Assembly: GCA_032160165.1 (NCBI GenBank) | Contig: JAVHWA010000112.1 | Location: forward strand, 1 to 64,000 | Origin: QHXM01 sp032160165 | Lineage (GTDB): Bacteria > Acidobacteriota > Blastocatellia > Pyrinomonadales > Pyrinomonadaceae | Direction of reading: 5' to 3' | DNA: 64,000 nucleotides | In this document: positions 35,000-44,040 of the stretch, piece by piece | Layout: the number at the start of each line of letters is the position of its first letter | How positions within the stretch are numbered: the stretch's first letter is position 1 | The notes under the pieces: generated by a model | The model's input: only the letters and a program-made list of their open reading frames with translations | Database searches by the model: none | Told to the model about the DNA's origin: nothing | Translations under genes and position numbers: made by a program

Positions 35000-35758
35000 A
35001 TGACGACTGACACACCGGCGACGGGCGACGCTAAGCCAGCTTACCATCGCATCCTGCTGAAGCTTTCGGGTGAGGCCCTGATGGGCGCCCAAAACTACGG
35101 CATCGACGTGGAAGTGGCGCGACAAGTGGCCGGCGAGCTCAAGGCCCTTCGCGATCGGAACGTCGAAGTCGCGGTAGTGGTTGGTGGCGGGAATATCTTT
35201 CGCGGGGTCTCGAAAAGCGCGGGGAACATGAACCGTTCCAGCGCTGACTATATCGGGATGCTGGCGACCATCATGAACGCCGTGGTGCTGCAGGACGCTC
35301 TCGAAAAAATCGGAGTCTACACTCGCGTGATGTCGGCCATAGAGATTCCTCAACTGGCCGAGCCGTTCATTCGCCGCCGCGCCATTCGCCACCTGGAGAA
35401 AGGCCGGATAGTGATTTTTGCGGCCGGGACGGGAAATCCGTACTTCACCACTGATTCCGCCGCCGCGCTTCGCGCCCTGGAGATCAAGGCCGAAGTAATC
35501 CTTAAAGCGACGAAGGTCGACGGTGTCTACAATGCCGATCCGATGATCGACAAGAACGCAACTCGATACGACTGCATAACCTATCAGGAAGTGCTTGAGC
35601 AGCAGCTCAAAGTCATGGATGCTTCGGCCATCTCGCTCTGCATGGATAACAACCTGCCGATCGTCGTCTTTAACATGCGAACGCACGGCAATATCATGCG
35701 CGTGGTGACTGCTGAAGAGGGCGTAGGAACGCGCGTCTGCGTTGATCGTGAAAAGTGA
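35000..35758 (+). CDS. pyrH: UMP kinase
   Basis: This 252-residue amino-acid-kinase-fold enzyme phosphorylates UMP. Motifs are RILLKLSGEALMG (phosphate loop), VVVGGGNIFRG, YIGMLATIMNAV and AGTGNPYFTTDSAAALRA. The ATG at 35000 follows a repeat array rather than a ribosome-binding site, so initiation may depend on coupling to tsf or on the A-rich leader. The stop codon lies at the edge of the next repeat (35754-35834). The order rpsB-tsf-pyrH-frr is widely conserved. Confidence 0.95.
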   Translation: MTTDTPATGDAKPAYHRILLKLSGEALMGAQNYGIDVEVARQVAGELKALRDRNVEVAVVVGGGNIFRGVSKSAGNMNRSSADYIGMLATIMNAVVLQDALEKIGVYTRVMSAIEIPQLAEPFIRRRAIRHLEKGRIVIFAAGTGNPYFTTDSAAALRALEIKAEVILKATKVDGVYNADPMIDKNATRYDCITYQEVLEQQLKVMDASAISLCMDNNLPIVVFNMRTHGNIMRVVTAEEGVGTRVCVDREK

Positions 35759-35834
35759 TAAGTGATAGGTGATGGGTAATATGAGAGAACTTGTCTTCTC
35801 TTATCACCCATCACCCTCACTCATTACTTATCAC
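35754..35834. repeat. heptamer-repeat hairpin at the pyrH/frr junction
   Basis: Left units tgataag, tgatagg, tgatggg (from 35756) are inverted on the right as ttatcaccc, atcaccc, cttatcac. The inner agagaa/ttctct extends the stem. It includes the pyrH stop codon TGA (35756-35758). Confidence 0.8.
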
Positions 35835-35857
35835 ATAAGAGTTTCGGAGAAACACTT

Positions 35858-36418
35858 ATGAGCGAGAAGGATGTGATTAAAGAAGCTCGGCCGCGGATGG
35901 AGGCGGCAATCGAGGACGTTCGACGAAAGCTGGCCACCGTGCGCACCGGACGCGCCGCCGTCAGCCTATTGGACAGCGTTATGGTTGAATACTACGGTAC
36001 TCCAACGCCTCTCAGCCAAATGGCTTCAGTTCATGTGCCCGAGCCGCAGATGCTTACCGTCCAGCCGTGGGACCTGACTCAGCTGGCGACCATTGAGAAA
36101 GCCGTCCGAGCCGCGGATCTGGGACTTAATCCCTCGAACGACGGGAAGCTGATACGCATTCCCATCCCTCCCCTAACAGAAGAGCGCCGCAAGCAGCTAG
36201 CCAAGCAGGTCCACGAGATCGCGGAAGAGCACCGCACGGCTGTCCGTAACATTCGACGCGACTCGAACGATCGCTTGAAGAAAATGCTCAAGGACAAGGC
36301 GATCTCGGAAGACGCCGAACACGACGGGCTGGACGAAATTCAAAAGCTGACCAACACCTTCATCGGTAAGATCGATGAATTGATGAAGAGCAAAGAGACC
36401 GAGATTCTCAGCGTCTAG
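35858..36418 (+). CDS. frr: ribosome recycling factor
   Basis: This 186-residue protein of normal length for RRF has KLATVRTGRAAVSLLDSVMV, YYGTPTPLSQMASV, the LTVQPWD segment, and a C-terminal helical bundle (RRDSNDRLKKMLKDK). It splits post-termination ribosomes together with EF-G. TTCGGAGAAA precedes the ATG. It is the last gene of the ribosomal operon, followed by a strong terminator that also separates it from the convergent ftsH. Confidence 0.97.
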   Translation: MSEKDVIKEARPRMEAAIEDVRRKLATVRTGRAAVSLLDSVMVEYYGTPTPLSQMASVHVPEPQMLTVQPWDLTQLATIEKAVRAADLGLNPSNDGKLIRIPIPPLTEERRKQLAKQVHEIAEEHRTAVRNIRRDSNDRLKKMLKDKAISEDAEHDGLDEIQKLTNTFIGKIDELMKSKETEILSV

Positions 36419-36430
36419 TCGTGAGCGGCA

Positions 36431-36468
36431 AAGAGAAGCCGAGGAAAACTCCTCGGCTTCTCTTTTTG
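36431..36468 (+). terminator. rho-independent terminator after frr
   Basis: aagagaagccgagga (36431-36445) pairs perfectly with tcctcggcttctctt (36450-36464), followed by a T-run. It may also act on the opposite strand for ftsH, though less well. Confidence 0.9.
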
Positions 36469-36489
36469 CTCTATCTCTTCCCTTTGCGC

Positions 36490-38427
36490 TTATGCCGGCG
36501 CGGGATTGCTTCCGGTTATTGGTGGAAGGATCGGCTTCAAGGGTTTCGCCGATGGTTCCTTCAACTGCGGACGCTCATCGTCGCCGGAAGCCGGCGGCGG
36601 CTCCTCGTCAAGCGGAAGGCCCGCCACGATGCGTCTGATCTGAACTCCATCAAGCGATTCGCGCTCGAGCAGCGTCTCAGATAACCGCACCATGGTTTCG
36701 CGGTTTTCTTCGATTATCTGTTTGGCCCGCTCGTATTGCGCCGAGATGATCTTCTTCACTTCCTGATCTATCTTGATCGCAGTGTCCTCCGAAAAGTCCC
36801 GGTGTTGTGCGATCTCGCGGCCCAAAAAGATCTGTTCTTCTTTCTTTCCGAAGGTCAAAGGTCCCAGTTCTGACATGCCGTACTCGCACACCATCGCGCG
36901 TGCCAGCTCGGTGGCCCGCTCGATGTCGTTGCTTGCGCCGGTGGTGATGCTGCCGAGGAAAAGCTCCTCAGCAATGCGACCGCCCATCAGGATCGCGATC
37001 TGACCCACAAGATACTCGCGTGAGTAGTTGTGACGATCGCCCTCCGGCAATTGCTGTGTGACGCCCAGCGCCATTCCCCGCGGAATGATTGTCACCTTGT
37101 GTACCGGGTCTGCATTTGGCACCTTGAGCCCGACGAGAGTGTGCCCGGCCTCGTGATAGGCAGTCACGCGTTTCTCCTCGTTGGAGATCACCATGCTCTT
37201 GCGCTCGGCGCCCATCAAGACCTTATCTTTTGCCAGCTCGAAATCCGGCATCGCGACCAGCTTCTTGTTGTAGCGGGCGGCGTTCAGTGCAGCCTCGTTG
37301 ACCAGGTTGGCAAGGTCCGCACCGGTAAAGCCCGGTGTTCCTCGCGCGATAACGCTGATGTCCACGTCTTCGCCGAGCGGTATCTTGCGCGTGTGAACTT
37401 TAAGGATGCCCTCGCGTCCACGCACATCGGGTCGCGAAACAACCACGCGGCGATCAAAGCGTCCCGGCCGAAGCAAAGCGGGATCGAGAACGTCGGGACG
37501 GTTCGTCGAGGCAATCAGGATCACTCCGTCATTCGATTCGAAGCCGTCCATTTCAACCAGGAGTTGGTTGAGCGTCTGCTCGCGCTCGTCATGGCCACCG
37601 CCGAGACCTGCGCCTCTGTGGCGACCGACGGCGTCGATTTCGTCTATGAAGATGATGCAGGGCGCGTTCTTTTTGCCTTGCTCGAAGAGGTCTCTGACTC
37701 GACTCGCTCCGACGCCGACGAACATTTCCACGAAGTCCGAACCCGAAATCGAGAAGAACGGAACGTTGGCCTCGCCCGCGATAGCGCGCGCCAATAGGGT
37801 CTTGCCCGTCCCCGGCGGGCCCATCATCAACACGCCCTTGGGAATTCGTCCACCGAGCTTCTGAAATTTCTGCGGTTCCTTAAGGAACTCAATGATTTCC
37901 TGCAGCTCCTCTTTGGCTTCTTCGACGCCGGCTACGTCTTTGAACGTAACCCGCTTTTGCTGGTTATTAAGGAGCTTCGCGCGGGATTTACCGAAACTGA
38001 GCGCTTTGTTGCCGCCGGACTGCATCTGCCGAAGCATGAAGATCCAGATGCCGATGATGAACAGTATCGGCGCCCAGCCAAGAAGTACGCTCCAAAGTAC
38101 GTTGTTGCCGACCGGCTCCTCTTGAACACTATCGACTCTTGATTTCCCGTTCGCATCCTTCTCAGTCGCGAGTTTCATCAGTTCGGCTTTGCGAAACTCA
38201 TTGGCCAATGGCGCGCGAAATTCCTGCCCGCCCCTGTCGATAGCCGTGGCCTCTTGTTGCTTAAAGATCACTTGCTTCAGTTCGCCGTTCTGGATCTTCG
38301 CTTCCAGTTGTGTAAGGTCGATCTGTGAAGCGCTCTTGCCCTGCGGATTCGCGAAGAACTTGTAGAGCAGCAGCGCGCCGACCACGATGAACATCCAGAA
38401 AATTATTTGTCTAGCCGTAGAACTCAA
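36490..38427 (-). CDS. ftsH: ATP-dependent zinc metalloprotease FtsH
   Basis: This 645-residue inner-membrane AAA+ protease has two N-terminal membrane helices (IIFWMFIVVGALLL; the second in WSVLLGWAPILFIIGIWIFM), Walker A GPPGTGKT, Walker B IIFIDEIDAVGR, the second region of homology RPDVLDPALLRPGRFDRR and the zinc site HEAGH. It degrades membrane and regulatory proteins. The start is placed at TTG 38427 (MSSTARQII), which gives the usual short N-terminus. Upstream in-frame GTG and ATG codons are possible but would add non-homologous residues. The order tilS-hpt-ftsH is conserved in many bacteria. Confidence 0.94.
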   Translation of the reverse strand: MSSTARQIIFWMFIVVGALLLYKFFANPQGKSASQIDLTQLEAKIQNGELKQVIFKQQEATAIDRGGQEFRAPLANEFRKAELMKLATEKDANGKSRVDSVQEEPVGNNVLWSVLLGWAPILFIIGIWIFMLRQMQSGGNKALSFGKSRAKLLNNQQKRVTFKDVAGVEEAKEELQEIIEFLKEPQKFQKLGGRIPKGVLMMGPPGTGKTLLARAIAGEANVPFFSISGSDFVEMFVGVGASRVRDLFEQGKKNAPCIIFIDEIDAVGRHRGAGLGGGHDEREQTLNQLLVEMDGFESNDGVILIASTNRPDVLDPALLRPGRFDRRVVVSRPDVRGREGILKVHTRKIPLGEDVDISVIARGTPGFTGADLANLVNEAALNAARYNKKLVAMPDFELAKDKVLMGAERKSMVISNEEKRVTAYHEAGHTLVGLKVPNADPVHKVTIIPRGMALGVTQQLPEGDRHNYSREYLVGQIAILMGGRIAEELFLGSITTGASNDIERATELARAMVCEYGMSELGPLTFGKKEEQIFLGREIAQHRDFSEDTAIKIDQEVKKIISAQYERAKQIIEENRETMVRLSETLLERESLDGVQIRRIVAGLPLDEEPPPASGDDERPQLKEPSAKPLKPILPPITGSNPAPA

Positions 38428-38626
38428 AATATTTTCAACGCCTCCGATGCCGATAATACTCCATTTCGGCACCCTTTGTCGCTCCCACGGGTTTTCCACT
38501 AAACTGCGCGGGAGCATGAGCAGAACCAAGTTTCCGCTCGTTACGCAGTAGCCCCTTTAAGATGCCGTACCCTCGCTCCGAGTTGCGCTTTTCCATACCT
38601 CGCGCTGGCCGCTTCTCCGAATCAAC

Positions 38627-39151
38627 TCAGGAGCTTTGACCCTTTTGAGCAAACGTCGCCAAATATGGCAATCCTCTCCAGCGGTCCTGAAATGCAAGGC
38701 CGTATCCGAAAACATAGTTCTCGTGCGTCTCGAAGGCCCGCCAGTCGGGCTCAAGCTGGACCCGACGTCGGTCGGGCTTGTTCAGCAGCACGCACAGGCG
38801 AATCTCTGCCGCTCCGTGCGCTCTCAATTGCTCCACCAGATATTCCTGGGTTACTCCGGTATCGAGAACACCTTCGACCAGCAGCACGTCTCGTCTGGAG
38901 AGATCAACCTGAGTGGTGAAAGAAATATCCTCCACGCCGCCCAGCGATTGATGGTCGTGGCGAATAAAAGCTGTGCGAATCGGCTTGCCAAGCGCTCGCA
39001 GCAGGTCCGCCAGGAAAATAAAACTGTCGTCCAACACGCCGAGGACTGTGAAGTCCCTTCCCTCGTATGCCTGAGCGATTTCGCCGGCGAGTGCCTGAAC
39101 TCGCTCAGCGATTTCAGCCGCGCTGTATACCTCTATGATCTCTTCTGCCAT
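38627..39151 (-). CDS. hpt: divergent hypoxanthine phosphoribosyltransferase
   Basis: This 174-residue PRTase has the fold and order of HPRT and sits in the conserved place between tilS and ftsH. Two active-site motifs are altered. The PPi-loop LKG reads LDD (VLGVLDDSFIFLADLL). The PRPP signature, normally VEDIIDTG, reads VEGVLDTG, so the second acidic residue of the Glu-Asp pair is Gly, while the catalytic-base Asp is kept. It may use another base or have reduced purine-salvage activity. ATG 39151 is the likely start. Confidence 0.85.
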   Translation of the reverse strand: MAEEIIEVYSAAEIAERVQALAGEIAQAYEGRDFTVLGVLDDSFIFLADLLRALGKPIRTAFIRHDHQSLGGVEDISFTTQVDLSRRDVLLVEGVLDTGVTQEYLVEQLRAHGAAEIRLCVLLNKPDRRRVQLEPDWRAFETHENYVFGYGLAFQDRWRGLPYLATFAQKGQSS

Positions 39152-39255
39152 TTCACCCGGCCTTGAATAAAAGCTGCCTACAATGGAAAACCGCCTGCGC
39201 TAAGCGGGGCGGTGAGTCAAGAGTGATTGTAGGAGAGCAGTGTCGCCTTTTCAAC

Positions 39256-40371
39256 CTATTTCATGTAAAAGCGCAATAGGCTCCGTCTTCGTTCAACAAA
39301 AGCGCCTCCGGGCAGCTCTGCAACGCGGCCACCACGGCCGGCAATCAGAAGCTTTTCGATCCCCGTTAGATGAACCAACTCTATACGGCGCAGGTCCCCG
39401 CGGGCGCTTTCAAGCCATAGCCGCAGCGCTCTCCTGCGAATAGCGAGCGGGGCATCCACCAGAACATCTACCAGCAGCGGAGCGGTTTCGGATGTAGCAT
39501 CGTACTCGGCATCGGGCAAGCCGGCGGTTGCAGCAACCAGCAAGGTTTCAGCGGCAATATTTAATACGGCAGCGTCCTCTCGCAGAAGTTCTGCTGAGCG
39601 AGCCAGCGATTCGACGACGCGCGGGTTGAATGTTTCCATCAACGGCAGGAGTTGACGGCGGACACGAACGCGCGCGAAGCGTTCGTCGAGATTCATCTGG
39701 TCGACAGCAAAGGCCACTCCGCGTTCATGGCAGTAAGCTTCGGTTTGGGAACGTCGCGCCCAGCTAACAAGAGGTCTCACCAGTAGAGTCTCGCTACTGG
39801 AAGCGAGCGTCCGCACGGGCTCGATGCCGCCCAGGCCCTCGGCTCCGCTTCCGCGCAAAAGCCTTAACAGCACTGTCTCAGCCTGATCGTCGAGGGTATG
39901 GCCGGTCAGAACCAGACTTGATTCGCATTTCTCTGCCGCCTTCGCGAGAAAGTCGTAACGTGCGCGCCGCGCCGCCTGTTCGAGGTTATCTCCGCTATTT
40001 TGTGCCAGCTCTTTGACAGGTTTTCGCCCGAGCTTTACCTCAACTCCGAGTCTCTCCGCCAGGAGTCTGACCGCCCGCGCATCGTTCGCGCCCGCCTTCC
40101 CCCGTAATCCATGATCGAGGTGCGCGACCACAATGTGCAGGTCGACGTGGTTAGACTCCCAGAGCTCGTGCAAGGCAAGTAGCAAAGCCGTCGAGTCCGC
40201 ACCTCCTGAGACTGCGACGATGACTCTCAGATCTTTCTCCGGCAGGTTTAGACGATTCCATTCTTTAGCCAGGCCTGAAGCGAACCTGCTTCGTCTTCGC
40301 TGCGAAGGCGGCGCTTCGGTGGAGAGGAACGTCGTCTTTTTAGGTCTCAGCACTTTCGGCGCGTTTGGCAT
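39256..40371 (-). CDS. tilS: tRNA(Ile)-lysidine synthase
   Basis: This protein of about 371 residues has the PP-loop VAVSGGADSTALLLAL, the HLDHGLRG segment and the HTLDDQAETVLLRLLRGSG motif of TilS, which converts C34 of the AUA-reading tRNA-Ile to lysidine. The C-terminal domain is short. The start is uncertain: ATG 40371 is chosen, with alternatives further upstream to 40455; none has a good ribosome-binding site. It is followed by hpt and ftsH in the same direction. Confidence 0.9.
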   Translation of the reverse strand: MPNAPKVLRPKKTTFLSTEAPPSQRRRSRFASGLAKEWNRLNLPEKDLRVIVAVSGGADSTALLLALHELWESNHVDLHIVVAHLDHGLRGKAGANDARAVRLLAERLGVEVKLGRKPVKELAQNSGDNLEQAARRARYDFLAKAAEKCESSLVLTGHTLDDQAETVLLRLLRGSGAEGLGGIEPVRTLASSSETLLVRPLVSWARRSQTEAYCHERGVAFAVDQMNLDERFARVRVRRQLLPLMETFNPRVVESLARSAELLREDAAVLNIAAETLLVAATAGLPDAEYDATSETAPLLVDVLVDAPLAIRRRALRLWLESARGDLRRIELVHLTGIEKLLIAGRGGRVAELPGGAFVERRRSLLRFYMK

Positions 40372-40464
40372 CAATTGATTGTGTTGATCCAATGGCCTCC
40401 GCGTCAACCAGACCCGTCGCGCACGGAATCGAAGGAATACAAGAATCATTCGCACAGGTGTTGA

Positions 40465-40520
40465 GAGTTCAAGCTTCAGCTTGCGTTGCCGCGTTGAACT
40501 GCAACCTGAAGGTTGAACTC
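40465..40520. repeat. double-palindrome repeat, family A copy 2
   Basis: gagttcaagcttcagcttg (40465-40483) and caacctgaaggttgaactc (40502-40520) are nearly identical to the copy at 22728-22783, including the 'cgcctg' that follows. It lies between argB and tilS. Confidence 0.8.
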
Positions 40521-40606
40521 TAAGCGCCTGTTCGCAACCAGTATCCGTTCACCTGACAGGAACGCGTTTGCGCGATAGGCTTTCCCGGTTGGCACCCCAA
40601 AGCTTC

Positions 40607-41509
40607 TCACGCGACGATCATCGTCCCCGTACCTTCATCGGTGAACACTTCGGCCAGCAGCGCATTGCGCAGGTTTCCGTTGATGATGTGCGCGCTGCCG
40701 ACGCCACGTTTGAGAAGTGCGGTGATGCCCTGGAGTTTTGGAATCATGCCGCCGGTGGCGGCACCGTCGGTGATTAAGGCCTCGGCTTCGTTCAGGGAAA
40801 GGCGAGATAGTCTGGTCTCTGGATCTTCTCCGCGTAGGCAGATACCGTCCACGTCTGAAAGGAGAATCAACTTTTCGGCCGCCAGCTGGACGGCAATCTC
40901 GGACGCGATGGTGTCGGCGTTAATGTTGAAGACCATTCCATCATCATCCGCGCCCAGCGACGAGATCACCGGTAGATAACCCTTGTCCAGCAATACGTTG
41001 AGCAGCCGGGCGTTGATTTTTACGACGTCGCCCACATGACCGAAGTCGACGTGTTCGCGCTCGCCCGTCTGGCGATTTAGGATCTCCTTTGGCGGGCGAC
41101 GCTCTGCGTGCACGATGTTGCCATCGACTCCGGAAAGTCCCACAGCCTCTACGCCTCGGTGGCGCAACGCCGCAAGGATGTCGGTGTTGATCTTGCCCGC
41201 AAAAATCATCTTCGCCATCTCGAGCGTGGCATCGTCCGTCACTCGCCGACCGTCAATGATTGTCTGTTCGACGCCCATCTGAAAGGCCAGCTCGGTCAAC
41301 TGCTTTCCGCCGCCATGGACCACGCAGAGGCGAATCCCCACCTGGTGTATCAACGCCAGCTCTTCGGCAAGCGACGCCAAATTGTCGCGGTTCTCTGTCG
41401 CCTTGCCGGAGAGCTTGACCACGAAGGTCTTGCCCTGAAATCTTTGGATGTAAGGCAGGGCCTCGCGTAAGAGGTCAAGCCGTACCTGATTCGAAACTTC
41501 TGACGACAT
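40607..41509 (-). CDS. argB: N-acylglutamate kinase (ArgB)
   Basis: This 300-residue amino-acid-kinase protein phosphorylates an N-acylated glutamate in arginine synthesis. Motifs are TFVVKLSGKATEN, VVHGGGKQLTEL and the C-terminal ATGGMIPKLQG, typical of acetylglutamate kinase. Because the neighbouring carbamoyltransferase belongs to the acylated-ornithine class, the acyl group may be acetyl or succinyl. The ATG at 41509 has AGGAG 7 nt upstream. It is the last gene of the argR-argG-X-argC-argD-argF'-argB run. Confidence 0.93.
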   Translation of the reverse strand: MSSEVSNQVRLDLLREALPYIQRFQGKTFVVKLSGKATENRDNLASLAEELALIHQVGIRLCVVHGGGKQLTELAFQMGVEQTIIDGRRVTDDATLEMAKMIFAGKINTDILAALRHRGVEAVGLSGVDGNIVHAERRPPKEILNRQTGEREHVDFGHVGDVVKINARLLNVLLDKGYLPVISSLGADDDGMVFNINADTIASEIAVQLAAEKLILLSDVDGICLRGEDPETRLSRLSLNEAEALITDGAATGGMIPKLQGITALLKRGVGSAHIINGNLRNALLAEVFTDEGTGTMIVA

Positions 41510-41577
41510 CCAATTCTCCTATTGTGGATTGCGCGGCGGTGAAGCCTTCCCTGACGTTCGGGCTACTGCACCGTCCC

Positions 41578-42582
41578 TCAATCCGCAATCAACCGTGTCA
41601 TGATCGCTTTCTGGGCATGCAGCCGATTCTCTGCTTCGTCGATCACGACGGACGATGCCGAATCAATAACGCCGTCCGTGACTATCACGTTTCGACGCAC
41701 GGGCAGACAATGCATGAATATCCCGTTGTTGGTTCTGGCCATCTTCTCTTCGTCAACGATCCAGTGGTTGCGATACTTTGCTCGCTCTTCGATATCCTTT
41801 TCGGGCGCGCCATAGAAACGATAGCTGCCCCAGCTCTTGGCGTAAACGACTTCGGCGTCCTCAAACGATTCGTTAACGTCGTTCGTCAAACGGAGACGCC
41901 CTCCAGTCCTCTCAGCCTGAACACTGATCTCGCGCATCAAATCTTCATCCAGCTCATAACCGGGTGGATGGGCGATCGTCAATTCATGCCCCATCTGCGC
42001 CGCTGCCAAGGCGAAGCTGTTGGGGACCGCCATCGGCAACGGCTTTGGATGCCATGCCCAGGAGAGCAACACTCGCTTGCGACCGGCACCGCGTTTCTCC
42101 CGTATTGTCATCATATCCGCCAGGGCCTGACAGGGATGATGAATGGCGGATTCGAGATTGATGACCGGCACATCCGAGTACTTTGCGAACGCAGCCAGCA
42201 CAGGATCGCGGCGCTCTTCTTCCCAGTTTTTCAAGGCCGCGAAGGTCCTGACGCCGATGGATACGCAATACCTTCCCAGCACGCGCACAAACTCGGCGAC
42301 GTGTTCTGTCTTGTCGCCATCCATCACCGCGCCCTCGCGATGCTCCAGCGTCCAACTCGTGCCGCCTGGTTCGAGGACGACCGCGTTGCCACCGAGTTCA
42401 TAGGCTCCGACTTGCATAGAAGCGCGTGTGCGCAAGCTTGGATTGAAGAAGACGAGCGCGACGGAGCGCCCGTTGAGAGGTTTCGAGGGGTCTTCTCCGC
42501 GCTTGAAACGAAGCGCGGAGTCGATCAGGGCCTGAAGCTCGTCGCGCGTCCAATCTCCGGTGTTCAAAAAGTCTCTGGGCAT
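41578..42582 (-). CDS. argF': N-acylornithine carbamoyltransferase
   Basis: This 334-residue enzyme resembles Xanthomonas N-acetylornithine and Bacteroides N-succinylornithine carbamoyltransferases rather than ordinary OTCase: FFNPSLRTRAS (carbamoyl-phosphate loop), WHPKPLPMAVPNSF, HCLPVRRN, and the NRLHAQKAIM end with the conserved Lys. At the residue reported to set acyl specificity (Glu92 in the acetyl enzyme, Pro90 in the succinyl enzyme) this protein has Thr92 (DGDKTEH), so specificity is open. The HPPGYELD segment is closer to the succinyl type. Confidence 0.9.
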   Translation of the reverse strand: MPRDFLNTGDWTRDELQALIDSALRFKRGEDPSKPLNGRSVALVFFNPSLRTRASMQVGAYELGGNAVVLEPGGTSWTLEHREGAVMDGDKTEHVAEFVRVLGRYCVSIGVRTFAALKNWEEERRDPVLAAFAKYSDVPVINLESAIHHPCQALADMMTIREKRGAGRKRVLLSWAWHPKPLPMAVPNSFALAAAQMGHELTIAHPPGYELDEDLMREISVQAERTGGRLRLTNDVNESFEDAEVVYAKSWGSYRFYGAPEKDIEERAKYRNHWIVDEEKMARTNNGIFMHCLPVRRNVIVTDGVIDSASSVVIDEAENRLHAQKAIMTRLIAD

Positions 42583-42591
42583 AGGTCAAAT

Positions 42592-42721
42592 ATTAAACGC
42601 AGAGTACGCAGAGGGTCGCAGAGGAAAACAAGGAATAAAAAAGAAGATACACGTCCGATCCTCCAAGCTCCAGATTCATTTTCTTAACATTCTCCGCGAC
42701 CTCCGCGTCCTCTGCGTTTCA
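42592..42721. repeat. 9-mer-repeat hairpin at the argD/argF' junction
   Basis: acgcagagt, acgcagagg, gtcgcagagg (42597-42624) are inverted as ctccgcgac, ctccgcgtc, ctctgcgtt (42690-42720). The right end touches the argD stop codon. It is related to the outer arms at 10842-11012. Confidence 0.75.
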
Positions 42722-43909
42722 AAATATTTCTTTGAGAGCGCGCACGAAGAGATCAACCTCCCCGGTCGCCAGGCACAGGGGCGGAAGGAGTCTTAATACC
42801 CGCGCATCGCTCGATGTGCCTGTGATGATCCTTCGTTCGAGCAACGCTGCGTGCACCGTTGCGGCTTTCTCTTTGACCTCCAGCCCAAGCAAAAAACCCA
42901 GGCCGAGAACCCGTTCGACTTGCGGCATCTTCTTCAACTGCTCGTGCAGATAGCGCTCAACCCGCTTCACATTCTCCAGCATGCCATCGTTTTCGATTGC
43001 TTCAAGAGTGGCCACCACGGCCGCCATCGCCAGCATGCCGCCTCCGAAGGTCGTGCCCAGGTCGTTCTCTTTGATATGCGAGGCGATCGACTCGGTCACG
43101 AGACACGCGCCAACGGGAACTCCGCTTCCCAACGCCTTTGCCAGAGTGATGATGTCGGGGACGACTTCGTCGCCAGCTTCGCTTCCCGCGAAAAACCATT
43201 CGCCGGTGCGGCCGACTCCGGTTTGAACTTCATCGTAGATAAGGACTATTCCATGCTCATCGCAGATCGTGCGCAATGCTCGATAAAAAGCCGGCTCGGC
43301 CATTCGAACCCCGGCCATCGATTGGATAGGCTCCAGCATGATGCCGGCAACGGTTTGGTCAGCCAGCTTTTCTACCGCTTCGATATCGCCAAATTCGGCG
43401 AAGAGATGCCCGGGCACATTTGGTTTTCCCAGCTCGCGATATTTGCCCAGGCCGGTCGCGCTGATAGCATCGGCCGTCCGTCCGTGGAAACTTCCAGTGA
43501 AGGTGATGATCTTCTCGCGCCCGGTCGCCATACGGGCCATCCGCATCGCGTTTTCGTTTGCTTCCGTCCCTGAATTGCAAAAGAAGGCTTTCGCGATCGT
43601 CTCCGGCGCTCGCGATACCAGAAGCTCGGCTGCGTGGGCACGCACATCGGAATAGACAAGATTGGAATAGAAGAGCAGTGAATCTGCTTGCGCCTTTATG
43701 GCGGCGACAACATGCGGATGACAATGACCGGTTCCCGCGACCGCATGACCACCGTAGAGGTCCAGGTATCGCTCGCCGTCGCTCGCATATATCCACACAC
43801 CTTCGCCGCGCTCTGCGACGACAGGCATCTTCTTGTAAGTCGCCAACTCAAAGCGCTCTTCGCTCTCTTTAATCTCGGCCAAGGTAGAAATAGTAGAAGC
43901 TCCCTTCAC
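42719..43909 (-). CDS. argD: acylornithine aminotransferase
   Basis: This PLP class-III aminotransferase of about 396 residues has YLDLYGGHAVAGTGHCHP, NSGTEANENAMRMAR, LIYDEVQTGVGRTGEWF and the PLP-Lys in TLAKALGSGVPVGA. It makes N-acylornithine from the semialdehyde, using glutamate. The start is uncertain: GTG 43909 or TTG 43915, both inside or touching a heptamer repeat, with no Shine-Dalgarno visible. Confidence 0.92.
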   Translation of the reverse strand: MKGASTISTLAEIKESEERFELATYKKMPVVAERGEGVWIYASDGERYLDLYGGHAVAGTGHCHPHVVAAIKAQADSLLFYSNLVYSDVRAHAAELLVSRAPETIAKAFFCNSGTEANENAMRMARMATGREKIITFTGSFHGRTADAISATGLGKYRELGKPNVPGHLFAEFGDIEAVEKLADQTVAGIMLEPIQSMAGVRMAEPAFYRALRTICDEHGIVLIYDEVQTGVGRTGEWFFAGSEAGDEVVPDIITLAKALGSGVPVGACLVTESIASHIKENDLGTTFGGGMLAMAAVVATLEAIENDGMLENVKRVERYLHEQLKKMPQVERVLGLGFLLGLEVKEKAATVHAALLERRIITGTSSDARVLRLLPPLCLATGEVDLFVRALKEIF

Positions 43910-44036
43910 GTCCAAGGTCCAAGGTCCAAAGTCTAAGATCGTTCAACGTTCAATGTTCGATATTGAACTTCGAACTCTAAATTCGACTTAGCAGGTCCCG
44001 AGGCGCACTTTGGACTTTGGACTTTGGACTTTGGAC
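43910..44036. repeat. nested heptamer hairpin at the argC/argD junction
   Basis: Outer left gtccaag, gtccaag, gtccaaa (43910-43937) is inverted in four ttggact-type units (44005-44036). Inner arms are gttcaac, gttcaat, gttcgat against ttgaacttcgaac. It fills the entire gap between the genes. Confidence 0.8.
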
Positions 44037-44040
44037 ACCT

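Noticed and set aside
41524..42687. Plus-strand frame of 387 codons over argF'
   Set aside because: It is antisense to a clearly conserved enzyme and has no motif of its own; typical of high-GC shadow frames.
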